From positions 21,005-85,004 of the forward strand of contig JAUHYE010000003.1 in NCBI GenBank assembly GCA_030426395.1: a stretch of DNA of 64,000 nt, written 5' to 3'. Numbering within the stretch: position 1 is the stretch's first letter; each line of letters begins with the position of its first letter. This document shows, piece by piece, positions 54,740 through 63,471 of the stretch. Both the position numbers and the translations under genes were made by a program. The notes beneath the pieces are model-generated. The model did not search any database. It was not told the origin of the DNA and worked only from the letters and a program-made list of their open reading frames with translations. The stretch comes from Phycisphaerae bacterium. GTDB taxonomy: Bacteria; Planctomycetota; Phycisphaerae; Phycisphaerales; UBA1924.

Positions 54740-54863
54740 GCGTGCCGCTCCAAAACTGCTGGCGGGCCGACCGGTGCGGGTGTCCGGGTCGAATGGTCCG
54801 AGATGATGCCGGGCGGGCTCGCTACGGGTCTCCCCAGACGCCGTGCGGGGCCGCTCGCAGTGG

Positions 54864-55457
54864 TCAACTTTCCTCTCTCCCGTTTTCATCCCGGGAAAGT
54901 CGATTGATTCCAAGCCTTTCGGCAACGTCCGAGTCGGCGGCCAGCGCCTCGGCCACCAGCTTGCGCGCCCGGTGCAGGCGGGACATCACCGTGCCGATGG
55001 GAACTTCCAATATCTCGGCGATCTCGCGGTACTTCAGGCCTTCCACGCCCCACAGCAGCAGGATCTCGCGGAACTCGGGCTTGAGCTGTTCGATGGCCTT
55101 CTTCAGGGCGTCGTCGACCTGGTCCCAGTCGAAGCTGGCCCGGTCCCAGGCGGGGGAGGCCTCGCCCGGCGTGAGCTCGCCGTCGGATTCCTCATAAAAC
55201 TCGCCCACGGGGGTGGGGCGCCGGCTCTGCTTCTTGAGGTCCGAATAAAACGCGTTGTGAGCGATGGTGAACAGCCAGGCCCGCATGCCGCCGCCGCGCT
55301 CCTCGAAATTCGTCCAGGTCTCGCTCTTGAGGGCCCGCAGGTAGACGTTCTGGACCAGCTCGTCGGCCCGTTCGGGGCTCCGGGTCAGGTGGTACGCCAG
55401 GCGGTACACCGCGTCGAGGTGTTCCAGGGCCATGGCTTCGAATGCCTGACGTTCCAT
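54864..55457 (-). CDS. ECF-type RNA polymerase sigma factor
   Basis: A 197-residue sigma-70 family factor of the extracytoplasmic-function group. Region 2: DAVYRLAYHLTRSPERADEL and MRAWLFTIAHNAFYSDLKKQ; region 4 helix-turn-helix: EFREILLLWGVEGLKYREIA then EVPIGTVMSRLHRARK. An acidic linker (YEESDGELTPGEASP) joins them. ATG 55457 (MERQAFEAMALEHL) is the start; the track start at 55763 overlaps mutM. The promoter it reads is not known; its regulator is probably the next gene. Confidence 0.9.
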   Translation of the reverse strand: MERQAFEAMALEHLDAVYRLAYHLTRSPERADELVQNVYLRALKSETWTNFEERGGGMRAWLFTIAHNAFYSDLKKQSRRPTPVGEFYEESDGELTPGEASPAWDRASFDWDQVDDALKKAIEQLKPEFREILLLWGVEGLKYREIAEILEVPIGTVMSRLHRARKLVAEALAADSDVAERLGINRLSRDENGREES

Positions 55458-55567
55458 CGGGGAGGTCCTTCGCGGGCGGGGTAGATTCGGCCCGGGCAGG
55501 GCGAGGGTACACCCGCCACCCGCGGCCGACCTTGGGGCAGCCCCGATGATCCTCGATACCCTGACCC

Positions 55568-56437
55568 GTGCCCGAGTTGCCCGAGGTTGAGCACCTGAGA
55601 CGCACGCTCGAGCCCAGGCTGCTGGGCCGGCGTGTGGTGGACGCCACGTTGCACCGGCGGGACGTGGCAGTAGGACCCAAGGACCCACCCGGCGGGTTCG
55701 CCCGCCAGCGGGCGGTTGTTCGGCCGAGCAGGCTCCGCGCGGCCCAGTTGCTTGCCGATGCAACGATCGAGCGGGTCGACCGGCGCGGCAAGTTGCTGGC
55801 GATCATCGCGAGCGACGGCAGGGCCCTGGGCGTCCATCTGGGCATGAGCGGCCAGCTCTTCTGGGCCCCGGCGGGTGCGAGGCTGCCCACCGACCACGTC
55901 CACGCCACCTGGCGGCTGGATGATCGCTCGCGGCTGCTATTCCGCGACCCCCGGCGCTTCGGCGGGCTGTGGCTTGCCGAAACCCGAGACGAGCTGCCGC
56001 CGTGGCGTGGGCTCGGTCCGGACGCCCTCACTCTGCCGCCCGAGCACTTGGCCGGACTGCTGGCGAAGGCGAGGCGGCCGATAAAGGCGGCCCTGCTCGA
56101 CCAGGGCCTGCTGGCAGGCGTGGGCAACATCTACGCCGACGAGGCCCTGCACCGGGTGGGCATCCACCCAGCGGAGCTGGCCTGCGAGATCTCGGCACCG
56201 AGGGCTCTGCGATTAGGCGAGGCCCTCCGGGAGCTGCTACGCCTGGCCGTGGAAGCCGGCGGCTCAACGCTGCGGGACTACCGGGCGGCCGAGGGGCAGG
56301 CCGGGGCGTTCCAGCTCCAGCACGCCGTGTATGGACGGGCAGGGCAGGCGTGCCTGACCTGCGGCGAGGTTCTGGAGAGCGGCATGCTGGCCCAGCGGAC
56401 GACCGTGTGGTGCCCCAGGTGCCAGGGTGGATTATGA
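55568..56437 (+). CDS. mutM: Formamidopyrimidine-DNA glycosylase
   Basis: Base-excision repair glycosylase that removes 8-oxoguanine and formamidopyrimidines, 289 residues. The catalytic N-terminus PELPEVEHLRR (Pro2, Glu3 after Met), the Lys in VDRRGKLLAII, GVGNIYADEALHRVGIHP of the H2TH domain, and the zinc finger CLTCG...CPRCQ are all present. Start codon GTG. A clear full-length MutM/Fpg rather than endonuclease VIII. Confidence 0.94.
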   Translation: MPELPEVEHLRRTLEPRLLGRRVVDATLHRRDVAVGPKDPPGGFARQRAVVRPSRLRAAQLLADATIERVDRRGKLLAIIASDGRALGVHLGMSGQLFWAPAGARLPTDHVHATWRLDDRSRLLFRDPRRFGGLWLAETRDELPPWRGLGPDALTLPPEHLAGLLAKARRPIKAALLDQGLLAGVGNIYADEALHRVGIHPAELACEISAPRALRLGEALRELLRLAVEAGGSTLRDYRAAEGQAGAFQLQHAVYGRAGQACLTCGEVLESGMLAQRTTVWCPRCQGGL

Positions 56438-56843
56438 AGGGAGCGCAAACGGCCCCCAAAGCACCAACGAGTTATCCACAAGGACAACTTCGCACCGCAA
56501 TGGATTGGCTCCCTCTTTCTTTACCCTATATATAGAAAGAAAGTAATCGTCGTATTCGTTACAGGTGTCGGATTGTGGATGGCTCGGCCATGTATCCACA
56601 CAAGTAGCGTTTATACAAGGCCTTGCATTGTATGGATACGGGACGTTTGGCTGTCGCAAGGCGCGCTTGTGGGCTGGTGCCTGGGAAGGGCGCGCGGCTG
56701 GGCTTGCTGGCATGCTTCCTGGTCGACCACTCGCGAGCGCTAGTGACATGTTGTCCACACAAGTTGCGACAGGGCTGGCGCAAAGAGAACGGCCCCGTGA
56801 AGGGCCGTTGTGTCGAGTTCTGACGCGGGTAGTCCTGGGCTTC
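56438..56843. other. Gene-free region with DnaA-box-like sites: candidate origin or DnaA-controlled region
   Basis: A 406-base gap, AT-rich in the middle. It holds one perfect DnaA box TTATCCACA (56472-56480), one-mismatch boxes GTATCCACA (56592-56600) and TTGTCCACA (56751-56759), and a weaker inverted one TGTGGATGG (56574-56582). Between the first and second lies an AT-rich inverted repeat, CTTTCTTT/AAAGAAAG around TATATATA (56515-56543), which could unwind. This is the layout of a replication origin, but dnaA is not in view, and G over C on the plus strand seems to be on both sides, so an origin is not certain. Confidence 0.45.
56782..56809 (-). terminator. Terminator of the HTH/acidic/TM gene
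   Basis: On the minus strand, stem AACGGCCC/GGGCCGTT with loop TTCACG is followed by CTCTTTG, about 35 bases after the stop of the 56844-57668 gene. Confidence 0.7.
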
Positions 56844-57668
56844 TCAGCTGGTCATCTTGCCGACGAGGGCGCCGATGATGGCCAGGAGGACCACGACGCC
56901 AGCCAGAGCGCCAGCCAGGATGGCGATGCTCATGCCGCCGATCAGCTCCATGATGACGCCCGCGCCGGTGGTAATCGAGACGATCAGGGCGAAGGCGAAG
57001 GCCATGACCAGGAACAGGCCCAGGCAGGCGAACATGGTGGCCATCGAGGCGACCGGGGAGAGCGACTCCTCGGCGTAGACGACCGCGGTGGGCTGGCTGG
57101 CTGAGGTGCCGGCGTCCTCGAACAGGGCGCCACCGCCCGCTCCGACGCCCTCGCCGACGGTGGAGCCCTCGCCGTCGCCCATGTCAAAGTCGCTGAGCAG
57201 GTCGGCACCCAGCGAGGTATCGTCGGCCTCGCGGGTCATGTCCAGCAGGCCGCTGCCCGAGGCGGCGGGGTCTGCGGTGGTCTCCATGCCGAAGCTGGGG
57301 GCGGCGGTCATCTGGGTCTGGGCGGCGGCGTCGGCCTCCTCGACCTCGTCGGCATCGAAGATGCTGATGCCGGTCTGCTCCTTGGCGTCGCCCGAGCTGT
57401 CGTCGTCGGCAAAGCCGATGGCCGAGTCGTCCGAGTCTTCCTCGAGGCCGATGCCGGCTCCGAGGCCCGAATCGTCGGCGAAGCCGGGCAGGTCGTCGTC
57501 TTCGCTGTCGCCGTCGGCGAGCAGGTCGACCTGGTCAACCTTGAAGATGAGCTTGTCGCCGTCGACGAACTTGCTCAGGCGGTTGGAGTCGACGAGCTCC
57601 ATGACCTCTTCCTCGCTCTTGCCGAGCTTCTGGCAGGTCTCTTCCATCGAGTAAAACAGCTTGGCCAT
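56844..57668 (-). CDS. HTH protein with acidic linker and C-terminal membrane helices
   Basis: A 274-residue protein in three parts. Residues 1-50 (MAKLFYSMEETCQKLGKSEE, then FVDGDKLIFKVDQVDLL) resemble the MerR/excisionase-type helix-turn-helix. Residues about 50-200 are a low-complexity Asp/Glu/Gly/Ser linker. The C-terminus has two membrane helices (MFACLGLFLVMAFAFALIVS and AILAGALAGVVVLLAIIGAL). A membrane-tethered DNA- or partner-binding protein is likely. It lies beside the DnaA-box region. GGAGCGAAG precedes the ATG. Confidence 0.78.
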   Translation of the reverse strand: MAKLFYSMEETCQKLGKSEEEVMELVDSNRLSKFVDGDKLIFKVDQVDLLADGDSEDDDLPGFADDSGLGAGIGLEEDSDDSAIGFADDDSSGDAKEQTGISIFDADEVEEADAAAQTQMTAAPSFGMETTADPAASGSGLLDMTREADDTSLGADLLSDFDMGDGEGSTVGEGVGAGGGALFEDAGTSASQPTAVVYAEESLSPVASMATMFACLGLFLVMAFAFALIVSITTGAGVIMELIGGMSIAILAGALAGVVVLLAIIGALVGKMTS

Positions 57669-57890
57669 GGCGCTTCGCTCCAGCGTTTGGTCGGTCTAAC
57701 TCGGGGTTACCCTAAGACCAGATGCGACAAATCGGCTCCCGGGGGGAGCCCTGAGATGGGCCGATCCGCACGCCACCACGCGGCGGATGCACCGGCGGGG
57801 AGGATAGGCCCAAAGGGGCCCGGGTGTTTCAGCGGATCTTCGCGCTCGGCGGGCTTGCTATTGACGGCGGTCGGGGCTCCCATACCGGCG

Positions 57891-59270
57891 ATGAATCCGA
57901 CCGCCGAGCTGTTGAATGTCGAGGTCCGCGAGCTGATCGAGGGCAAGCGGTATCGGGAGCTGCGCGAGTCGCTGGCGTCGATGCCGCCGTTTGATGTGGC
58001 GGCGGTGCTGGACCTGCTCGAGCCGGCCGAGGCGGCGGTGGCGTTCCGGCTGCTGCCGCGGGAGCTGGCCGGCGAGGCGTTCGCCGACCTGACCTTCGAC
58101 CGCCAGCAGGCGATCATCGAGGCGCTGGGCGATCGATCGGCCCGCACGATGCTCCAGTCGATGGACCCCGACGACCGGGCCGCGCTGCTCGATGAGATGC
58201 CCACCGAGGCGGCGACTCGGCTGATCAGCCAGCTCAAGCCCGAGGACCGGAGGGTGACCCAGCAGATTCTGGGATATCCCGAGGAGTCGGTCGGCCGCCT
58301 GATGACGCCCGATTACGTGCGGCTGCGGCCCGAGTGGACGATCGCTCAGGCGCTCGACCACATCCGGCGGTATGGGCGTGATGCCGAGACGGTGCACTGG
58401 GTGTACGTGATCGACGGGAAGGGCAAGCTGATCGACGATCTGCACATCCGCTCGATCCTGCTGGCCGAGCCGGACGAGACGGTGCGCGACATCATGGACG
58501 ACGCGTACCAGGCGCTCCGCGCTACCGACGACCAGGAGCAGGCAGCGCGCGCGATGCTGGACTACGACCGCACGGTGCTGCCCGTGGTGGACAGCAAGGG
58601 CGTGCTCCTTGGCATCGTGACGATCGATGACGTTGCGGACGTTGTGGAAGAAGAGGCCACCGAGGACATCCACTTGCTCGGCGGCATGGAGGCGCTGGAC
58701 GACCCATATATCAAGACGACGCTGCTGGCAATGCTCCGCAAGCGTGGCATCGCGCTGGGCGTGCTGTTCGTGGTGCAGGTGTTCACCATCGCGATCCTCG
58801 GGCGCTTCGAGGGTGCGCTCGAGACGCACCTGATATTGGCAATGCTGGTGCCCTTGATGATCTCGTGTGGTGGAAACACGGGGACGCAGGCGGCGAGCCT
58901 GCTAATTCGTGCGGTGTCGCTGCGCGAGCTGTCGCCGAGTGACTGGGCGCGCGTGGCGCGTAAGGAACTGGTCACGGGGGCGATCCTGGGTCTGACCCTT
59001 GGTGTGATGGGTGTGGGGATCGTGTGGCTCGTCAACGCCATCGGCCTGGCCAGCACCGACCAGCCGCTGCGCGTGGGCGTTTCGGTGGGCATTGCCGTGC
59101 TGTGCATCGTGACGTGGGCGGCGCTCTTGGGCGGGCTGCTGCCGCTATTGCTCGAGAAGCTGAAGCTCGACCCGGCGACGATCAGCAGCCCGCTGGTGGC
59201 GACGCTGATGGATATCAGTGGGATCCTGATCTATCTGGGCGTGGCGACGGCGGTGCTGGGGTTGGCCTAG
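57891..59270 (+). CDS. mgtE: MgtE magnesium transporter
   Basis: A 459-residue Mg2+ channel/transporter. The N domain (DVAAVLDLLEPAEAAVAFRL, LTFDRQQAIIEAL), two CBS domains (LMTPDYVRLRPEWTIAQALD and LDYDRTVLPVVDSKGVLLGI) and a five-helix membrane part with PLMISCGGNTGTQAASLLIR, the MgtE pore signature, are all present. ATG 57891 (MNPTAELLN) is the start; the track's 57687 reads through the upstream gap. A 222-base divergent promoter region separates it from the HTH gene. Confidence 0.95.
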   Translation: MNPTAELLNVEVRELIEGKRYRELRESLASMPPFDVAAVLDLLEPAEAAVAFRLLPRELAGEAFADLTFDRQQAIIEALGDRSARTMLQSMDPDDRAALLDEMPTEAATRLISQLKPEDRRVTQQILGYPEESVGRLMTPDYVRLRPEWTIAQALDHIRRYGRDAETVHWVYVIDGKGKLIDDLHIRSILLAEPDETVRDIMDDAYQALRATDDQEQAARAMLDYDRTVLPVVDSKGVLLGIVTIDDVADVVEEEATEDIHLLGGMEALDDPYIKTTLLAMLRKRGIALGVLFVVQVFTIAILGRFEGALETHLILAMLVPLMISCGGNTGTQAASLLIRAVSLRELSPSDWARVARKELVTGAILGLTLGVMGVGIVWLVNAIGLASTDQPLRVGVSVGIAVLCIVTWAALLGGLLPLLLEKLKLDPATISSPLVATLMDISGILIYLGVATAVLGLA

Positions 59271-60616
59271 CTACAACCCGCGTCGAAGTCGTTCTGGAAC
59301 GCGAGGAAATCGAACAGAGTTAGGCTCCCATCGCCGTCGAAATCGGCCTCGCTGCTTCCGGCATCGAAGAGGTTCTGGAAGGCGAGGAAGTCGAAGAGCG
59401 TGAGCTCGCCGTCGCCGTCGAGGTCGGCGCGGCAGGTGTCGCACGCCAGGCGGTGGGAGAGTGGGGCGTCGTGGGGCGTGAAGTAGTTGCCCACAGCCCA
59501 GAGGTCGCCGCCTTCGATGGTGCTGATGGCGAAGTACTGCTCGTTCTCGCCGTCGGTGGGGCCCACGGGCATCTGGGTCCACGAGGCGCCGTCGAAGTGC
59601 AGGATGAGCGGGCTGGGGAAGCCGCCGCCATCGCTGATGAGGCCGGCGGCGTAGACGTCGTCGGGCGCGCGGGCGGTCACGCCGCGGAGGATGGCGCCCG
59701 AGCCGGGCAGCCAGGAGAGGTCTTCGAGTGTCCAGGTCGTGCCGTCGAAGTGGGCGAGGTAAGCCTCGTTGCCCGTGCCCGGGCTGTGGTAGCCCACGAC
59801 CCACACGTCCGAACCCGAGACGGCGACGTCGCTGATGCTCGTGAACTGTGGCGTTGGGTTGGGCGCATCGTTGATGATGCGCCAGGTGCTGCCGTCGTAG
59901 TGCGTGATGTAGTGGGTGTAGAACGCGTCGGGATCGCCGGTGAAGCGCGCCTGCTGGTGCGCAGTGCCGACGGCCCAGATGTCGTCGGCGCTCGTTGCGT
60001 CGACGCCGAAGATGGTGTTGAACGAGTCCTGGCCGTGCAGGGCCTTGAGTGGCGGGGGGGTCTCGATCCAGCGAGAGCCGTCCCACCGTGCGGCGAGCGG
60101 GTAGCCGCCGGGTGCGGGGGGCGGATCGGTGCGCGTGCGGCGGCCGAAAGCCCAGAGCTCGCCGTCGATCATGATGGCGTCGTGGAAGATGCCGCCGCCA
60201 ATCGTGATGGTGATTCCCGGCCCGACCTCCCACTCGCTGCCGTCCCAGATCATGAACAGCGGCTGGGCGCTGGTGCCCAGGCTCGGGATCCTGTGGTCTC
60301 CGAAGGCGTAGACCTCGTTCTCGCTCACCACGACTATGGCGTCGAGGGCGTTGTTATCGGGGTCGAGCGGGTGGGGCACGATCGACCACTGCTCGCCGTC
60401 GTAGCGCTCGATGAGCGCGCGGGTGTCGAGCGAGGGGAAGGCGAAGTTCGTGGTGCTGCCGACGGCCCAGATGTTGGTGGGCGACGAGCCGGCGACGTCC
60501 TCGAAGACGCTCGAGAAGTCCCCCTCGGGGACGGCGGGCACGTGCTGCCATTGGCAGTCTTGGGCGAGCGCGGCCGACGAAGCGGCGACAACAACGGTGA
60601 GTGCGGTTCGGTGCAT
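59267..60616 (-). CDS. Secreted propeller protein with dockerin-like tag, copy A
   Basis: A 449-residue exported protein: signal peptide MHRTALTVVVAASSAALAQ behind AAAGGAGAA, then repeated blades of the form DIWAVG...LIERYDGEQWS, for example NIWAVGSTTNFAF, YDGSTWRIINDAPNP and FDGASWTQMPVG, resembling kelch-like beta-propellers. The tail is LDGDGELTLFDFLAFQN and FDGDGSLTLFDFLAFQN, ending DAGCS. One of three tandem paralogues. Its stop overlaps that of mgtE by 4 bases. Confidence 0.84.
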   Translation of the reverse strand: MHRTALTVVVAASSAALAQDCQWQHVPAVPEGDFSSVFEDVAGSSPTNIWAVGSTTNFAFPSLDTRALIERYDGEQWSIVPHPLDPDNNALDAIVVVSENEVYAFGDHRIPSLGTSAQPLFMIWDGSEWEVGPGITITIGGGIFHDAIMIDGELWAFGRRTRTDPPPAPGGYPLAARWDGSRWIETPPPLKALHGQDSFNTIFGVDATSADDIWAVGTAHQQARFTGDPDAFYTHYITHYDGSTWRIINDAPNPTPQFTSISDVAVSGSDVWVVGYHSPGTGNEAYLAHFDGTTWTLEDLSWLPGSGAILRGVTARAPDDVYAAGLISDGGGFPSPLILHFDGASWTQMPVGPTDGENEQYFAISTIEGGDLWAVGNYFTPHDAPLSHRLACDTCRADLDGDGELTLFDFLAFQNLFDAGSSEADFDGDGSLTLFDFLAFQNDFDAGCS

Positions 60617-60627
60617 GTGGTTCTCCT

Positions 60628-61977
60628 TTAGTCGCAGCCGGCGTCGAACAAGTTCTGGAACGCGAGAAAATCAAATATGGTCAGCGAGCCATCGCCGTCA
60701 AAGTCGGCGGTCGGGTCGCCGGCGTCGAAGAGGTTCTGGAAGGCGAGGAAGTCGAAGATGGTGAGCTCACCATCGCCGTCGAGGTCGGCGCGGCAGGTGG
60801 CGCCGGCGGGCAGGCGTTGCGTGGTGACGTGGATCGCGCTCTCATCGGGGCGGAAGTACTGGCCCATGGCCCACACGTCGCCGCTCGGGGTGACCGACAT
60901 CGTGCGAAACCACTGCTGCAAGCCATCGGGTGGGGTGGCGGCTTCGACGCGTGTCCAGCTCGTGCCGTCGTACTTCAGGATGAGGGCGCGGGGGTAGCCG
61001 TCGGGGTCGGCGTCGGTGCCCGAGGCGTAGATCTCGGTGGGCGAGCGGGCGGCGATGGCGCGCAGGTCGGCCCGGCCGTCGGGCATGATCGGCACGTCGG
61101 CGAAGTCCCAGTCGCTGCCGTCCCAGTGCAGGATCATCGGCTGGCTGCCCAGGCCGTCAATGTTGCGCGAACCAACGGCCCAGACGTTGTCTGTAGCGAG
61201 CGCGATGACGTCGCTGAGCTGCGCGACGTCGCGCAGGCCGATGTCGTAGAGCTCCCAGCGTTCGCCCTGCCAGCGGTTGATCATCGCGGTGGGTCCGAAG
61301 CCCTCGGTGCCGGTCTGCTCGCCGCGGCCCACGGCCCAGGCGTCGTCCTCGCTCGCGCCGGCGACGGCCCGGAAGGAATTGATGGCGCGGCCGCCGGTGC
61401 CCAAGGCGACGGCCGGGTAGCGCACCCACTGGTCGCCCTCCCATCGCGCGGCCATGGGTTGACCGGTGGCCGAGGGCGGTGGCTCGAGGGTGGTCTGGCC
61501 GCCCACGGCCCAGACGTCGCCGCCCGCACGGCCGATGCCCTGGAAGATCGAGCCGCCGCGGCGCGTGGGGCTGTCGTCGAGCGTCCACGAAGATCCGTCG
61601 TAGCGCAGAAAGAGCGTTTGCGACTCGGGGCCCGAGGGCTGGTATGCGCCGACGACGAAGAGCTCGCCGTCGGGCATCTTCATCACGCCGTAGAACGAGG
61701 ATCCGCGGATTTCGGGCGGTGTGACGAACTCCCAGGCCGTGCCATCGAAGCGCATGACGAAGGTGAACTCGAAGTAATGCGGGATCGGATCGAAGAAGTT
61801 GTTGTTGCCCACGACCCACACCTCATCGTCGGCGGGGGCGTCGCTGCCCTGGGGGATGTTCTGTGGGTAGGGGCTGGTGGTGGGGATGAACTCCCAGTCC
61901 TGGGCGTGGGTGGTCGCGGCACCAAAGGCGAGGCCGCATATCGAGAGTGTTGTCAGGGTGTGGCGTGGGAGTCGCAT
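60628..61977 (-). CDS. Secreted propeller protein with dockerin-like tag, copy B
   Basis: A 449-residue paralogue of copies A and C: signal peptide MRLPRHTLTTLSICGLAFGA (cleaved near AATTHAQ), blades such as EVWVVGNNNFFD, MRFDGTAWEFVTPP, ARWEGDQWVRYP and LKYDGTSWTRVEAATP, and the tail LDGDGELTIFDFLAFQN, FDGDGSLTIFDFLAFQN, DAGCD. It follows copy C with 30 bases between them and precedes copy A by 11, so they form one probable operon read from C to A. Confidence 0.84.
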   Translation of the reverse strand: MRLPRHTLTTLSICGLAFGAATTHAQDWEFIPTTSPYPQNIPQGSDAPADDEVWVVGNNNFFDPIPHYFEFTFVMRFDGTAWEFVTPPEIRGSSFYGVMKMPDGELFVVGAYQPSGPESQTLFLRYDGSSWTLDDSPTRRGGSIFQGIGRAGGDVWAVGGQTTLEPPPSATGQPMAARWEGDQWVRYPAVALGTGGRAINSFRAVAGASEDDAWAVGRGEQTGTEGFGPTAMINRWQGERWELYDIGLRDVAQLSDVIALATDNVWAVGSRNIDGLGSQPMILHWDGSDWDFADVPIMPDGRADLRAIAARSPTEIYASGTDADPDGYPRALILKYDGTSWTRVEAATPPDGLQQWFRTMSVTPSGDVWAMGQYFRPDESAIHVTTQRLPAGATCRADLDGDGELTIFDFLAFQNLFDAGDPTADFDGDGSLTIFDFLAFQNLFDAGCD

Positions 61978-62007
61978 GGGTTCCTCTCTCGTGGTGTGAG
62001 CGGTGAA

Positions 62008-63327
62008 TCAGGCGCAGCCGGTATCGAATTCGTTCTGGAACGCGAGGAAGTCGAAGATGGTCAGGTCACCGTCGCCATCGAAGTCGGCGGTGGGGTCGCC
62101 TGCGTCGAACAGGTTCTGGAATGTGAGGAAGTCGAAGATGGTGAGCTCGCCATCGCCGTCGAGGTCGGCGCGGCAGGTAGCCAAGCTGGCACGCATCGTG
62201 AAGGGCCGGCCGTCGAAGGAGTACAGGCCCGCGCCCCAGATGGTGCCCGCGGGGGTGAGCGTGGCGGCCATGAACTGCTCGCCGCTGCCGTCGGTGGTTG
62301 GGCTCTCCAAGACTGTCCATTCGCTGCCGTCGTAGCGCATTACCAGTGGCATGGTCTCGACGCCGTCGATGACGCCCAGGGCGTAGACCTCGCTCGCGCT
62401 GCGGGCGACGACCTCGCGGAGGATGGCGCCGTCGCCGGGGAAGGGGTCGATCTCGGTGCGTGTCCAGGTGGCGCCGTCGTAGTGCATGATGAGCGGCTGG
62501 TTGGTGCCCGGCTGGGCGTGATAGCCCACGGCCCACACGTCGTCGCTGGCGATCATCGTGACGTCCAGCAGCGTGGTCAGCTCGGTGCGCGGCATGGTCT
62601 GGTCGAGCGTCCACCGCTGGCCGTCCCAGTGCACGGCGAACATGGTGAAGCCGAAGCTGGGGCCGGGCGTGAAGGTCTGGTTGGCATCGCCCACCGCCCA
62701 GGCGTCGGTTTCGCTGATGCCGTCCACGGCGTGCAGGTCGTTGAGGCCGCGCCCGAATTCGGCAAGCGGGGGCACGTCGTAGCGGACCCACAGCCCGCCC
62801 TCGCGGCGGAGGGCCAATGGGAGCGAGGTGATCGTCGGCGGCGGGGCGGGGTTGGTCCACAGGCCCACGGCCCAGATGTCGTCACCGGCCCGGTCGATGT
62901 CGTTGAACCAGGACGCCTGGCCGGTGATGTTGCGCGCCTCGACTTCCCATTGGTCGCCGTCCCAGCGGTAGACGACCAGCTCCTGCGCGCCGAGCCACTT
63001 GGTGTCGCCGACGGCGTAGGCCTCGGTGGGCGAGATCGCCAGCACGCCGGCCAGCTCGTTGTGGGCGCCGTCGGCGTCGAGGTCGGGCGGGTCGATGCGG
63101 GTCCAGGCCGTGCCGTCGTAGTGCAGGGCGTAGTTCCAGTACTTCCAGGGAAGGCTCCCGGTGGTGTGCTCGCCCACCAGCCACACGTCGTCGTCGGCCG
63201 ACGCGCTCATGTCGAAGACGGTGGCGAAATTCCCCCCCACGGGCGGCACGGGCACCTGCTCCCAGCCGAGCTGGGCGAGGGATTGGGCAGCGCAGACTAG
63301 CAGGGTGGCGGCAAAGGCATAACGCAT
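62008..63327 (-). CDS. Secreted propeller protein with dockerin-like tag, copy C
   Basis: A 439-residue paralogue, first in the probable operon: signal peptide MRYAFAATLLVCAAQSLAQ, blades DVWLVGEHTTGSLP, LHYDGTAWTRIDPP, DAWAVGDANQTF and MRYDGSEWTVLES, and the tail LDGDGELTIFDFLTFQN, FDGDGDLTIFDFLAFQN, DTGCA. A ribosome site GGAGGAGA lies before the ATG. The 899-residue plus-strand ORF across copies B and C is a shadow. Confidence 0.84.
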   Translation of the reverse strand: MRYAFAATLLVCAAQSLAQLGWEQVPVPPVGGNFATVFDMSASADDDVWLVGEHTTGSLPWKYWNYALHYDGTAWTRIDPPDLDADGAHNELAGVLAISPTEAYAVGDTKWLGAQELVVYRWDGDQWEVEARNITGQASWFNDIDRAGDDIWAVGLWTNPAPPPTITSLPLALRREGGLWVRYDVPPLAEFGRGLNDLHAVDGISETDAWAVGDANQTFTPGPSFGFTMFAVHWDGQRWTLDQTMPRTELTTLLDVTMIASDDVWAVGYHAQPGTNQPLIMHYDGATWTRTEIDPFPGDGAILREVVARSASEVYALGVIDGVETMPLVMRYDGSEWTVLESPTTDGSGEQFMAATLTPAGTIWGAGLYSFDGRPFTMRASLATCRADLDGDGELTIFDFLTFQNLFDAGDPTADFDGDGDLTIFDFLAFQNEFDTGCA

Positions 63328-63471
63328 GGCACGGGTTCTCCTCCGGATCTTGTCCTGTGTTCCTGCAATGTACCGTGCAATCGCCGCGCCACCAAGGTGG
63401 AAGTGCGTGTGTGGTGGGCATTGGCCACCGATGGCCCATCGCGGCGTGCGATCGGGCCACGTGTGGTCGGT

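Noticed and set aside
60601-63300. 899-residue plus-strand ORF
   Set aside because: It mirrors minus-strand genes that have signal peptides, ribosome sites and tags; its composition (Gly/Val/Ala/Arg-rich, no domain) is that of a shadow.
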